Positions 51,501 to 58,574 of a stretch of 64,000 bases of DNA are shown in pieces. Where the stretch lies: assembly GCF_963555915.1 (NCBI RefSeq), contig NZ_CAUVXL010000031.1:10283-74282 (forward strand), given 5' to 3'. A program made the position numbers and the translations under genes. The notes under the pieces were generated by a model that was not told the DNA's origin, ran no database searches, and worked only from the letters and a program-made list of their open reading frames with translations. Source of the DNA: Protofrankia sp963555915. Its GTDB lineage: Bacteria > Actinomycetota > Actinomycetes > Frankiales > Frankiaceae. Position 1 is the stretch's first letter; every line of letters starts with the position of its first letter.

Positions 51501-52424
51501 ATCGGTGGGAGTGCCACGCAGTGGTTCTTCTGTGATCAAATTGGTTCCGTCCGGGCGTTGACGGATTCCACCGGGGCGGTGGTCGGCGGCTACGGCTATA
51601 CCCCTTGGGGTGCGGTGAGCGCTCATACGGGTGCGGTGGGTTCGGTGTTGGGCTTCACCGGGCAGTACACCGACGCTGAAAGTGGGCTGCTGTATCTGCG
51701 GGCCCGTTATTACGATCCGTCCACGGCGCAGTTCCTGACGGTCGATCCCGCTCTGGATCTCACGCAAAGTCCGTATGGGTATGTCGGGGGGAATCCGCTC
51801 AACGACGCGGATCCGAGCGGGCTGTGCGGGTTCTGGTGCAAGGTCGGTACCGGTATCGGTATCGGTGCGGCGGTCGTGGGCACCGCGGCGTGCATCGTTC
51901 TTGAGCCGTGTGGTCTGGTTGAGGCCGGTGGTGTGGCGCTTGCTTCGGGTGCGCTCGTGCTCGGTGGTGGGGTCACGATCGCGGCCGAGACCGGGGGTGT
52001 CGTCGCGGGTGGCGCGATGGTGGGCGGCTTCATCGGTGGCGTGTCCGCTGCGGTAGCAAGCGGCGGCCGCGGTTCCGGCAGCAACTCCAGCGGTTCCAGC
52101 GGAAGATCCAGTAGCTCTGGTGCCAGGTCCAGCGCCTCCGGTACCAACGGATGCCCCGGCGACGATATGATAGGAGCCAAGGGCACTCAAACCACCAGTG
52201 ATACGCTGATGCAGAATGAACGATTTCACATCGACGTCGAGAATCCTGCACCTGGGTCGCGTCCAGGGCAACTTCATCTTCAGGACTATGCGGGACACAA
52301 ATATCAGTACAATTTTACAACCAAGGCTTTTGAGGGCTTGCCGGGCAGGTTGGCGAAGCAGGTGGCAAAAGACCCGGCAGTCTCTCGAGCCATCGCACAG
52401 GGGCTCAAGGTCCTCGGACTGTAA
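45516..52424 (+). CDS. Rhs/YD-repeat polymorphic toxin with transglycosylase and golvesin-like domains
   Basis: The protein has 2302 residues, a GTG start with GGAGGG. An N-terminal membrane/signal segment (AVGIAGLAVVLLASPMVPAS) precedes a propeller-like region to about 400. A lytic-transglycosylase-like domain (about 470-650) has catalytic Glu in AILAQESNW, GYGVGQV and FAAWAYNTG. A golvesin-type beta domain is at about 890-985 (WVTIGTFAM, YDVAYDAIAFV). DUF6531 is at about 1014-1110, and YD repeats at about 1120-2000. The Rhs core (LLYLRARYYDPSTAQFLTVD, NPLNDADPSGL) ends at about 2102. A hydrophobic/Ser-rich linker and a C-terminal toxin tip (about 2215-2302; ERFHIDVENPAPGSRPGQLH) follow. The tip is an unidentified toxin type. 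Confidence 0.93.
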   Translation: MSVGRVFGMWRRRFRFGYTRERGSTPQAVGIAGLAVVLLASPMVPASGTVGGRHPTRVEAIAITPATASQPVPDASGDVTVNGWGDGAGYHLAVATESAGWAWRDLAVLRPGGRDDSSWIGYQCVSGDGRYAAVAVLPASAANNAPARDHGATGYAVDLLSGTVRPVASGVGLKYHSPGCGTGDDAVFTFNGDVDQRTTTILTVDLAKGSVAGRSTVAGQVTSVVPTQAGPVGVLGSALVRVPAGGTPVSLAAVDGAAYDLRPTADGGVAFLSLRDRAPTATVVVERSGQVTTLGSGPATEVHLFQGRGGHPVLAGATTAPPGGAGLVGVPAGGLPHGATAASLDGHALLGVGTAGDQSAPLILDTRTRSVLTRPAAAPGARTWTAVPAPATAAPSGYATRSGPSIQPIVSVIPIAAGSPTCAVPRLAENRQVLQPFANQIDWATQLAEQGLLTGSSVQRPAGYANLGLAAYAANSDFPKIALHHPTGDTWDSVPRSVYEAILAQESNWSQASWHALPGIAGNPLIADYYGSGGGITTINYSAADCGYGVGQVTTGMTAADTTYSANGKTKIAIDYEENIAAGLQVLEKTWNQLYDAGITANGGNPRYLENWYFAAWAYNTGIQPTAKYGNTTGCTPSPTCVGPDGTWGLGWTNNPKNPDYPPNRVPFLRDTYADAAHPSQWPYQERVMGWMGSPIIRFDHAAYATPTYHGGSTWLQIPGVNTFCTTDNKCDPNYTNATDPTASFCTLTDRECWWHLPATWVANCATTCATSDYSAAAGSTEPAAGADPHPPTCSLDTAKVPTTSSGPPIIVDESQSQPPLNLVGCGSSNWSQGGTFSYAYGANAAGDPIGAIDTHQLGAGFGGHILFTHTENGSDSSLVNTGTWTPTLPRLQYYKIKIHIPATGASATDVVYKIYPGGGANPWKIRVNQHWGSEQWVTIGTFAMQNGGYVQLSNTSTDTAYGDTSYSNYDVAYDAIAFVQMGGTPGTPIGGPPQVIDAPKGSNPAWVQCGCARRTAGDPVDTSTGYFGQTFTDLATPGRGMPLDFTRTYASALADPSGPNGSAALNGPFGYGWTFSYNLSTVTDSATGNVTVKQEDGSQVTFVNSSGVYTPSAPRYDATLVKNGSSYVFTRRSSQIFSFDVATGRLVSETDLAGSKASPAYATALTYDSSGHLSTITDPAARTYTLTWTGNHITGLSDTAGRQVTYGYDAAGNLTDVFGVGTTRSPSVGNNDRSQYTYTAAHLLNAMREPAAYGSTATPTPVVGMTYDSAERVTAQTDQLGHTTTFTYGPNTAANLVAGQTQVTDPAGHKTVYTYTGGLLTSETRGAGTADAGTWSYTYDPVSLGVTSITDPNGNFQTFSYDDHGNQISASDPRGFTTSRTYDDRNNLVATIDPTGTQTSYGYDEAGHIATSTGTNDGTSAYKLPTSITLQQVDQAAEVSNGNPPSTVVRSASFYYDDAAHPDDVSRTVNARGNTTTNTYDTFGDLASTKDPEGNTTKYGYDTARGLRTSVVSPIGVSAGIVPGCTPPATGCTTYSYNAWNNPIKTTDPLGDVSSATYDADGNRTSATDANNRTTTYTYDLADRQTVTTRPDATTLKTDYNADNTVADIVDGAAHKTTYGYDNQGRRTTRTDPGSHTITWKYDTAGRLLTLADAAGRVTTYGYDAAGHQTTVGYSDGATPNVTATTYDGLGRRTSTTDGTGTSHWSYDSFGEITSYTNGAGATVGYSYDAVGNVTSIAYPGGSGRSVTRTFDKDDRLVTVQDWNAKSTSFGYDRDSDLLTTTYPNNTSVTGSFDKADQLTGSTLKAGSTTLASLTSPRDAAGQVSGETPTGVPGSAQTFAYTALEQLKSTTVGGTTTSYAYDAADNPTTVGATTQTFDVTSRLCWTTTATPPANPACASTPSGATTYTYDTEGDRTKSTAGSAVTTYAYDQASRLTGFTKSGTTASYTYDGSGLRASKTVNGATTPFTWGVGGELLYDGATAYVYGPGGVPIEQIGGSATQWFFCDQIGSVRALTDSTGAVVGGYGYTPWGAVSAHTGAVGSVLGFTGQYTDAESGLLYLRARYYDPSTAQFLTVDPALDLTQSPYGYVGGNPLNDADPSGLCGFWCKVGTGIGIGAAVVGTAACIVLEPCGLVEAGGVALASGALVLGGGVTIAAETGGVVAGGAMVGGFIGGVSAAVASGGRGSGSNSSGSSGRSSSSGARSSASGTNGCPGDDMIGAKGTQTTSDTLMQNERFHIDVENPAPGSRPGQLHLQDYAGHKYQYNFTTKAFEGLPGRLAKQVAKDPAVSRAIAQGLKVLGL

Positions 52425-52594
52425 ATTTGTAGGAGTTATCTCGGATGTGTCAGTTCTGTGGACTATCGAGGTTTGAACAAGATCTGGCGCAGCATCGCCA
52501 GCATTCGGTTGACGAATATTCTTCGGGGTGCAAGGTCGACTCCTGGTCGAATTTCGTTACACGGTTTGCGTGGGTATTCTAGGAATCAATTGCA

Positions 52595-53110
52595 ATGAAA
52601 ACAAATATACGTATGCGGGAACTTCTGGCGGATTCTTTGACGGAAACTTGGAGGCCAAGCCTGCCGAGCCGCGCTCAGTCTATTGTCGAAGCCGGCTGGA
52701 TGGTAGGGCCGAATGGTGCGCTCCTTCTGCGGGCAATGTATGGTGATAGCTGGAGCGGTGAATTCGATCCTTTAGAGATCGGACATTATGAGTATGAAGT
52801 CAACGACGTCTATATATCGCTTTCTGACCTCAGGGGGGATATGGGGAGATATCTTCCCCGCGCGGCTTCGCGCGGCCTCTTTTTTGCCCGTCGAATGTTG
52901 AGGGATGCCTCCGCTCTTGAGGGATGCGATCGATTGCTTGCGCTCGTCAGTATTTTTGCCGACGAGGATTATGAGGGTTTTTTTCTGCAGGGTGCTACTG
53001 TAAAATTTTTCAGTAGACGAGGCCATTATCCCGACTGGTTCGAAGACCTCGAAGGATTCCAGCGTGAAGCAATAGCCATTCTTGATCTTGCCGATGTGGC
53101 TGGGTTCTGA
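52595..53110 (+). CDS. Candidate immunity protein for the Rhs toxin
   Basis: The protein has 171 residues, with AGGA 9 nt before the ATG. It is a soluble, acidic protein (GEFDPLEIGHYEYEVNDVYI, VSIFADEDYEGFFLQG, WFEDLEGFQREAIAILDLAD) with no recognised domain. Composition is distinctly AT-richer than the genome, as usual for immunity genes behind Rhs tips. It begins 171 nt after the toxin stop on the same strand. Immunity function is inferred from position and size. Confidence 0.6.
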   Translation: MKTNIRMRELLADSLTETWRPSLPSRAQSIVEAGWMVGPNGALLLRAMYGDSWSGEFDPLEIGHYEYEVNDVYISLSDLRGDMGRYLPRAASRGLFFARRMLRDASALEGCDRLLALVSIFADEDYEGFFLQGATVKFFSRRGHYPDWFEDLEGFQREAIAILDLADVAGF

Positions 53111-53170
53111 CTCGGGTCCCGGGGATTTGGTTGATCGGTTTCTGGATAGTCCGGTGACGGCGAGCCGTTT

Positions 53171-53650
53171 GTGTATGAAGGACTGAAGCAGGCGCGTCGG
53201 GACTCCGGAGCCGCAGTGGTTCTCAGCGGCGACTATGGCGGGACGATTTTTCTGACCGTTCCGGTGCGGCTGGTTCGGTGTGACGCTGAAGCGCTTTTCA
53301 CCCTCGTGTCCGATCTGGATGCGGTCACCTGGATGAGTGGGGATCCGACCATCGCCACCGTGACCTTCAAGCAGTGTCCCGTCGGATCGACGGTTGAGGG
53401 TGGAGATGGTGGAGGCCTTGTCGTCGACGGGGTGTGGACGCATCCCCATCGTCTTGGGGACAAGATACGAGTCCAGGCGGCCGAGGTCACGCTTGGACGA
53501 CGTCAACGCATCGATGGAGAGCTCCTGCGGAGCGAACGGACCCGTGAGCTTGAGCGTAAACGGGCCTGGCGGGCGAAACAGCCGCCCTTACCCAGAAACG
53601 CTCCGTGGGATTTCGACATCTCGCCACCCATCGTGCCGTTCCCTGAATAG
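53171..53650 (+). CDS. Hypothetical protein in Rhs immunity region
   Basis: The protein has 159 residues from the GTG at 53171; a slightly different start is possible. It has a beta-rich N-terminal half (SGDYGGTIFLTVPVRLVRCD) and a charged C-terminal part (LGRRQRIDGELLRSERTREL, then ERKRAWRAKQPPLPR). No domain is recognised. It lies 60 nt after the candidate immunity gene and may be a second, unrelated immunity gene left by an earlier tip exchange. Confidence 0.5.
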   Translation: MYEGLKQARRDSGAAVVLSGDYGGTIFLTVPVRLVRCDAEALFTLVSDLDAVTWMSGDPTIATVTFKQCPVGSTVEGGDGGGLVVDGVWTHPHRLGDKIRVQAAEVTLGRRQRIDGELLRSERTRELERKRAWRAKQPPLPRNAPWDFDISPPIVPFPE

Positions 53651-53784
53651 CCGATGGCTGTCGTAAGCGGAGGCATGCTCAGGGAAACCAGCCCGGTCGG
53701 CTATCAGGTATTCCATCGACCGATACCTCCGGTTCGCTTCGGTATGATTCAGCTGAGAACGGGAGCGCCTGTGGAGCGGAATTG

Positions 53785-54351
53785 ATGTACTTGCAGGGCA
53801 AGGGTGGCGCCGATTCTACGGATTCTTTTCGGTATACGGCAGAGCGCGTGGTGGGCGAAAAGCCTGTTTTTGTGAAATACGCAGTTCTGGAGGGAGAGGA
53901 GTGGCTTTGTGGGCATCGACATGACGACGTTGTTCACGAAGTGGACATGGTTGTGATGATTGGCATGGAAAGCGGAGCCGTGCTGCGGATCAGATGGATC
54001 CTGCCTGGGTTCGACCAGGGGCTTGAGGCTGTCTTGGACCAAGCCCCACCGGAGGGGCTGAATACGGTTGATGTTACGCGAAGTGAGCAGTGGCTACCGT
54101 TGATTGGGCATCCCGTGTCTGAGGTTGCGGTGGCCTGGCATGTTCCGTATGAGGGCCGTCCACGGTTGCCGTGGTCCTTGCGTCTGACCTTTGACGGCTA
54201 TGGCAGTGCTGTCGTTGCTCTTGGCGAGGAGCAGGATGGGACGTTGGTGTGTCACCCGACTTCGCTTCTTGTCTTCTTCGACGAGAAGGCAGCCCGGTCG
54301 TTTGTAAACCCCGACGATTCGCTGTCTTCCTGGGGCGAAGTACTACGATAG
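53785..54351 (+). CDS. Hypothetical protein in Rhs immunity region
   Basis: The protein has 188 residues from the ATG at 53785, with GGAG about 9 nt upstream. It is a soluble protein with HRHDDVVHEVDMVVMIGMES, a central hydrophobic strand (VLRIRWILPGFDQGLEAVL), then PWSLRLTFDGYGSAVVAL and a C-terminal FFDEKAARSFVNPDDS. No family is recognised. Size, moderate GC and position suggest another immunity-type or Rhs-accessory gene. Confidence 0.55.
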   Translation: MYLQGKGGADSTDSFRYTAERVVGEKPVFVKYAVLEGEEWLCGHRHDDVVHEVDMVVMIGMESGAVLRIRWILPGFDQGLEAVLDQAPPEGLNTVDVTRSEQWLPLIGHPVSEVAVAWHVPYEGRPRLPWSLRLTFDGYGSAVVALGEEQDGTLVCHPTSLLVFFDEKAARSFVNPDDSLSSWGEVLR

Positions 54352-54713
54352 ACTCCACTTTGGGGCATTATTCCCAACGACGCGCAGGGCTTCCTCCCGG
54401 TTACCGACCGCGTCGGCGAGCCCGCTGTGCCGTGGACCACCTGTCGGGTTGCATGGGGTGGGCGGCGTGATCATGGTCGTCGCCGGGTGGTGCGGACATC
54501 TGTCACCGGTGGTGGCGGGGCTCGGCCTGTACCGCACCCGACCGGACCGACGGTGGGCGGGTGCCCTAGCGTGTGCGAAGGTTCTTTCGTAGCTGTTAAG
54601 CCCAGGTCACGCGATCATGACCTTTTCGCGTCGCCGGAGGTCCCCGGGGTAGGTCTGTACCTGCACGGGACGATCCGCGCCGGCGCGGACCGATCAGAGG
54701 GGACGATCTACAG
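54352..54713. other. Intergenic region upstream of terD
   Basis: The 362 bases have no convincing gene. GC returns to the genome level. A promoter for the TerD gene is expected in the right third. A short imperfect inverted repeat lies around GCGAAGGTTCTTTCGTAGC (about 54575). Otherwise nothing was recognised. Confidence 0.4.
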
Positions 54714-55298
54714 ATGGCCATCAGTCTCGCCAAGGGCGGCAACGTCAGCCTTACCAAGCAGGCGGCGGACGCGGGTACGCCCCAGCTCACCGCGTTGACG
54801 GTCGGGCTCGGTTGGGATGCCCGCACCACCACCGGAACCGACTTCGACCTGGACGCGTCCGCCATCGGCGTGAAGGCCGACGGCAAGGCTCTCACCAACG
54901 AGCATTTTGTTTTCTTCAACAATCTGAAGTCCCCGGAGGGCGCCATCACCCTCACCGGCGACAATCTCACCGGCGCGGGCGAGGGGGACGACGAGTCGAT
55001 CGTCATCAACCTCGGTCAGGTACCGGCCGACATCGACAAGATTGTCGTACCGGTGTCGATCTACGGTGCGCAGGATCGGAACCAGAACTTCGGGCAGGTG
55101 CGTAACGCCTACATCCGCGTTGTCGACCAGACCGGCACCGAACTGGTCCGTTACGACCTTTCCGAGGACTACTCCACCGAGACGGTGGTGATTTTCGGTG
55201 AGGTCTATCGTAACGGTGCGGAATGGAAGTTCCGGGCGGTCGGCCAGGGTCACAACGACCTTGGTGGTCTCGCCCGTGACCATGGTGTCACCATCTGA
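54714..55298 (+). CDS. terD: TerD-family stress/tellurite protein
   Basis: The protein has 194 residues with GAGGGGA before the ATG. It is a complete TerD domain: MAISLAKGGNVSLTK, VGLGWDAR, FDLDASAIGV, EHFVFFNNLKSPEGAI, the calcium-binding acidic loop TGAGEGDDESI, and IYGAQDRNQNFGQVRNAYIR. TerD proteins bind calcium at the membrane periphery and take part in tellurite and stress responses and in actinobacterial development. It stands alone here; the VWA/PP2C/kinase genes that often partner Ter proteins are 18-25 kb away. Confidence 0.96.
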   Translation: MAISLAKGGNVSLTKQAADAGTPQLTALTVGLGWDARTTTGTDFDLDASAIGVKADGKALTNEHFVFFNNLKSPEGAITLTGDNLTGAGEGDDESIVINLGQVPADIDKIVVPVSIYGAQDRNQNFGQVRNAYIRVVDQTGTELVRYDLSEDYSTETVVIFGEVYRNGAEWKFRAVGQGHNDLGGLARDHGVTI

Positions 55299-55402
55299 CA
55301 CCATGCGTGACATGGCCTGTCGGTGGACGGCGATGCTCCGGCTCCCCGTCCACCGATGGCAACGGTGTGTGATCGGTAGGTGGCGGTAGATCTGGGAAAG
55401 TC

Positions 55403-56425
55403 ATGGGTATGACGCCCATGATGACCGCCTGGCAGGTCACCACACCAGCACCGGCAACGGCGCGACCGCTGCGGTGCACGACCCTGCCCGTGCCCGAACC
55501 CGCTGCCGGCGAGGTGCGTCTGCGGGTCGCGGCGTGCGGGGTCTGCCGTACAGACCTGCATCTCGCCGAAGGCGACCTCCGGCCGCGTCGACCCAACACG
55601 GTTCCCGGGCACGAGGTGGTCGGCTATGTCGACGCCGTCGGCCCCAAGGTGGAAGATGTCGCCCCCGGTGACCGGCTCGGGATCGCCTGGCTGCGGGAGA
55701 CCGACGGGACCTGCACCTACTGCCGGCGCGGCGCGGAGAACCTGTGTCTGGTCTCCCGCTACACCGGTTGGGATGCCGACGGCGGTTATGCCGAGTACGC
55801 CGTCGTCCGCGCGGACTACGCCTACCGGCTGCCTGAGGGCTACTCCGACGGTGAGCTGGCGCCGCTCCTGTGCGCCGGGATTGTCGGTTTCCGGGCGCTG
55901 CGCCGCGCCGACCTGCCACCGGGCGGCCGACTCGGGATCTACGGCTTTGGCGCGTCCGCCCACCTGGCCGCGCAGGTGGCGCTGGCGCAGGGTGCGAGGG
56001 TCCATGTGCTGACCCGGTCGCAGACGGCGCGGCGACTCGCGCTCGCGCTCGGCGCATCGTCAGCCGCCGGGCCCTACGACGCCCCGCCGGAGCCGCTGGA
56101 CGCCGCGGTCCTGTTCGCGCCGGTCGGTGACCTGGTGCCCGTTGCGCTGGGAGCACTGGACCGGGGCGGGACGCTGTCGATCGCCGGTATCCACCTGTCC
56201 GATGTGCCGGCGTTGAGCTACCAGCGGCACCTGTTCCAGGAACGGACGCTGCGGAGCACGACCGCGAGCACCCGGGCCGACGGGCGTGAGTTCCTCGAGA
56301 TTGCTGCGCGGCATCGGCTTGCGGTCACGGTCCAGCCATATCCGCTGGACCGGGCGGACGAGGCGCTGATCGACCTGGCGGCGGACCGGGTGACCGGCGC
56401 CGCGGTCCTGTTCCCGGCCGGCTGA
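55403..56425 (+). CDS. Zinc-dependent alcohol dehydrogenase
   Basis: The protein has 340 residues. It is a medium-chain dehydrogenase: catalytic-zinc CGVCRTDLHLAEGD and PGHEVVGYVDAVG, structural-zinc CTYCRRGAENLC (with a fourth ligand position nearby), and a nucleotide fold at about residues 170-240 (RLGIYGFGASAHLAAQVALA; GFGASA deviates slightly from GxGxxG). It is most like AdhA/AdhP-type zinc alcohol dehydrogenases, with the substrate not predictable. The stop lies in the first unit of a tandem array. Confidence 0.93.
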   Translation: MGMTPMMTAWQVTTPAPATARPLRCTTLPVPEPAAGEVRLRVAACGVCRTDLHLAEGDLRPRRPNTVPGHEVVGYVDAVGPKVEDVAPGDRLGIAWLRETDGTCTYCRRGAENLCLVSRYTGWDADGGYAEYAVVRADYAYRLPEGYSDGELAPLLCAGIVGFRALRRADLPPGGRLGIYGFGASAHLAAQVALAQGARVHVLTRSQTARRLALALGASSAAGPYDAPPEPLDAAVLFAPVGDLVPVALGALDRGGTLSIAGIHLSDVPALSYQRHLFQERTLRSTTASTRADGREFLEIAARHRLAVTVQPYPLDRADEALIDLAADRVTGAAVLFPAG

Positions 56426-56518
56426 GCAGGGCCGGCTGAGCAGGGCCGGCTGAGCAGGGCCCGGCTGAGCAGGGCCGGCTGAGCAGGGCCCGGCTGAGCA
56501 GGGCCCGGCTCGGGCAGG
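56417..56518. repeat. Tandem 14/15-bp repeats between convergent genes
   Basis: Six copies of GCCGGCTGAGCAGG (some with an extra C, GCCCGGCTGAGCAGG) and a degenerate seventh lie between the alcohol dehydrogenase and Fic genes. The first copy contains the dehydrogenase stop TGA, and each perfect unit contains a TGA. Confidence 0.95.
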
Positions 56519-56546
56519 CTGCGGGCGACCGTAGCCCAGCCGCGGA

Positions 56547-57797
56547 TCAGGCCCGTTTGACGGCCGCCAGCCGGCGTTCGGCGAGAGTGAGCAGGTCGGA
56601 TACCTCCCTGCTGAGGTAGCCGGTGGCGCCGCGTCCGATCTGCCGTCGGCGCAGGATGCCCGCGCCGACGAGTTCCTCGGCCGCGGCCCAGGCGGCCTGC
56701 ACGGACACGTCCAGGATGCGCGCCGCGCTGGCCGCGGTGAGCACCGGGGATCCGGGTAGCATGGTGATCAACCGATCGGCGGTTGACGGTTCCCGGGGCC
56801 GGTTGCGAACCACGACGGTCTGCTCCCGGCAGGCTGCCAGCCGGGTGTCCCAGGACCGGCGCAGTTCGGCGATCTCGTCCGCGAAGGTGCGGGCCTCCTC
56901 GATCGCCACCACCATGGAGTCGAGAAAGAAGGTCAACCACTGGTTTAGCGCGGCATGGGAGGCCCGGCCGCCGGGCGGACCGTCGTGGCAGTAGGCGGCC
57001 AGGGCCGTCACATAGCGGTCGGACCGGCTCACAAAGGCGAGGCTGACCGGTAGCACGGCCGGCGTGACCAGGCCCCGTCGGGCGAGCACAGCATGGATCA
57101 GCATCCGCGCCACCCGCCCGTTTCCGTCGTCGAACGGTTGGATGGTCTCGAACTGGGCGTGGACGAGCCCGGCCTGGATCAGCGGTGGATGGGCGTCGCC
57201 CGACGCATAGGCGGCAAGATCAGTCATCAGGCTGACCACCTCGGACGGCGGCGCGGGTATGAAGGCCGCGTCCAACGGGTTCCACTCGCTCCCGCCGAGC
57301 CAGGTCTGAACCGACCGTGGGCCGGTGTGCCGGTGGCCCGGGAGCAGGGTGCGTTGCAGGTTGACGATGCCGTCCACGGTGATTGCCCCGGGTTCGGCGA
57401 GATCGGTGACCGCGTGGCGGAGCGCGGCGATGTTGCGGGCGACCCGGCGGGCGTTCACGCTGAAGCCCTCGACGACGCTGTCGGTACCGGCTCCGCTCGC
57501 GAACTCCGCCAGGGCGACCTGCTGGGGAGGGACCCCGATGCCCGCGATGCGCGACGAGGCAACCGCCTCGGACCGCAGGAGAAAGCCGGCCAGCCGGTCC
57601 AGGCTCACCATGACTGTGCCGGTCAGCGACCGGATGCCCGCCTCGACGGCGGTCGCGCGTGCGATGAGATCATCGTGGAGGCTCGGCGGCGACCCGGCGA
57701 GAGGATCGGGACAGTACGGGCGGTACACCCCCATGCGGCGCCCGCGCAACGGTGCGGCAGGGTTCGGGGCCCAGAGCTGTTCCCCGTATCGACCCAT
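56547..57797 (-). CDS. Fic-domain protein lacking catalytic His and inhibitory Glu
   Basis: The protein has 416 residues. An N-terminal helical segment contains VASSRIAGIGV, the place of the inhibitory motif SSxIEG with Glu changed to Ala. The Fic core reads LVHAQFETIQPFDDGNGRVARML, where HPFxxGNGR has Gln (CAA) in place of the catalytic His; the GNGR anion-binding loop is intact. A C-terminal winged helix (about 340-405, LTAASAARILDVSVQAAW) follows. Fic proteins normally transfer AMP to target hydroxyls. The paired changes suggest a pseudoenzyme or a changed chemistry. It is convergent with the dehydrogenase. Confidence 0.88.
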   Translation of the reverse strand: MGRYGEQLWAPNPAAPLRGRRMGVYRPYCPDPLAGSPPSLHDDLIARATAVEAGIRSLTGTVMVSLDRLAGFLLRSEAVASSRIAGIGVPPQQVALAEFASGAGTDSVVEGFSVNARRVARNIAALRHAVTDLAEPGAITVDGIVNLQRTLLPGHRHTGPRSVQTWLGGSEWNPLDAAFIPAPPSEVVSLMTDLAAYASGDAHPPLIQAGLVHAQFETIQPFDDGNGRVARMLIHAVLARRGLVTPAVLPVSLAFVSRSDRYVTALAAYCHDGPPGGRASHAALNQWLTFFLDSMVVAIEEARTFADEIAELRRSWDTRLAACREQTVVVRNRPREPSTADRLITMLPGSPVLTAASAARILDVSVQAAWAAAEELVGAGILRRRQIGRGATGYLSREVSDLLTLAERRLAAVKRA

Positions 57798-57851
57798 CGC
57801 CGGATTCCCCTGTTTTCAGCATTTCGACACAGGCAAACTCTTGGAGTTTGC

Positions 57852-58304
57852 TCAACTACGGTTCCGACCCCGGCCCAGAAGCTGTAGCAGCCCGGCCGCG
57901 GTTGCGCTGAGTGCGGCGGCGACGAGCACATCCCGGGGTAGCAGGTCGGCGGATTCCCGCTGAATACGGCCGTGGAAGCGGTCGAAACGTTCCGGCCACG
58001 GACTGCGGCCGGCGAAGTAGATTCCGATTTTGTCGGTGTCGGGAAGGCAGGCCCCGCTCATACCGGCGAGCACTGCGAGCCTTCGGCCGGGTGGAGCGGC
58101 CGCCGTCAGAACACCCATTGCGACCAGACCCGCCACGCCGTCGCGTCGGGCGACCGGAATCCAGTCCAGCCCCGGGCCGGTACCCCAGTGCGGCAGCATG
58201 TCCATTGCCAGGTGAGAGGCGAAACCAACGGCAAACGCGGGTATCGGCCGACGTAGTGCTGTACCGACCAGGGCCCCCGCACCTACGTGTGCACTAATGA
58301 TCAT
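57852..58304 (-). CDS. Small membrane protein, DUF457/YdjM-like
   Basis: The protein has 150 residues from the ATG at 58304, with GGGGAG 10 nt upstream; a GTG at 58322 is less well placed. About three hydrophobic segments are present (VGAGALVGTALRRPIP, VAGLVAMGVLTAAAP, DVLVAAALSATAAGLLQLL), with HLAMDMLPHWG and a late DRFHGRIQRES. The paired His/Asp pattern is like the membrane-bound metal-dependent hydrolase family DUF457, but shorter. Function is unknown. Confidence 0.6.
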   Translation of the reverse strand: MIISAHVGAGALVGTALRRPIPAFAVGFASHLAMDMLPHWGTGPGLDWIPVARRDGVAGLVAMGVLTAAAPPGRRLAVLAGMSGACLPDTDKIGIYFAGRSPWPERFDRFHGRIQRESADLLPRDVLVAAALSATAAGLLQLLGRGRNRS

Positions 58305-58574
58305 TTGATGTGTGCTCCCCACGGTCGTAGGAGTTCATTCGCGCGCGGACGACCAGGTCGCGAACGCTGTCTGGACAGGGCTGCTATTCCCGTGCGGCCA
58401 GCGGCGGCGCGGCAGGAGTCGTGATCGCGCAGCCTCTGCCGAACTCGGCAAGAGCTGCCCACAGTAGCCGAGAGGGGTTCGCAGGCCTTCACACGCGGCG
58501 CAGGCTCACACTGTCCTGCCTCGTACAGCCACCGATTGTGGAGTATCCGGTCAGGCGGCGGCCTGGTCAGGCGA

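Noticed and set aside
48852..52298. 1148-codon minus-strand open frame opposite the Rhs gene
   Set aside because: Antisense to YD repeats; high GC removes stop codons. No domain, low-complexity Gly/Val/Arg composition and no ribosome site.
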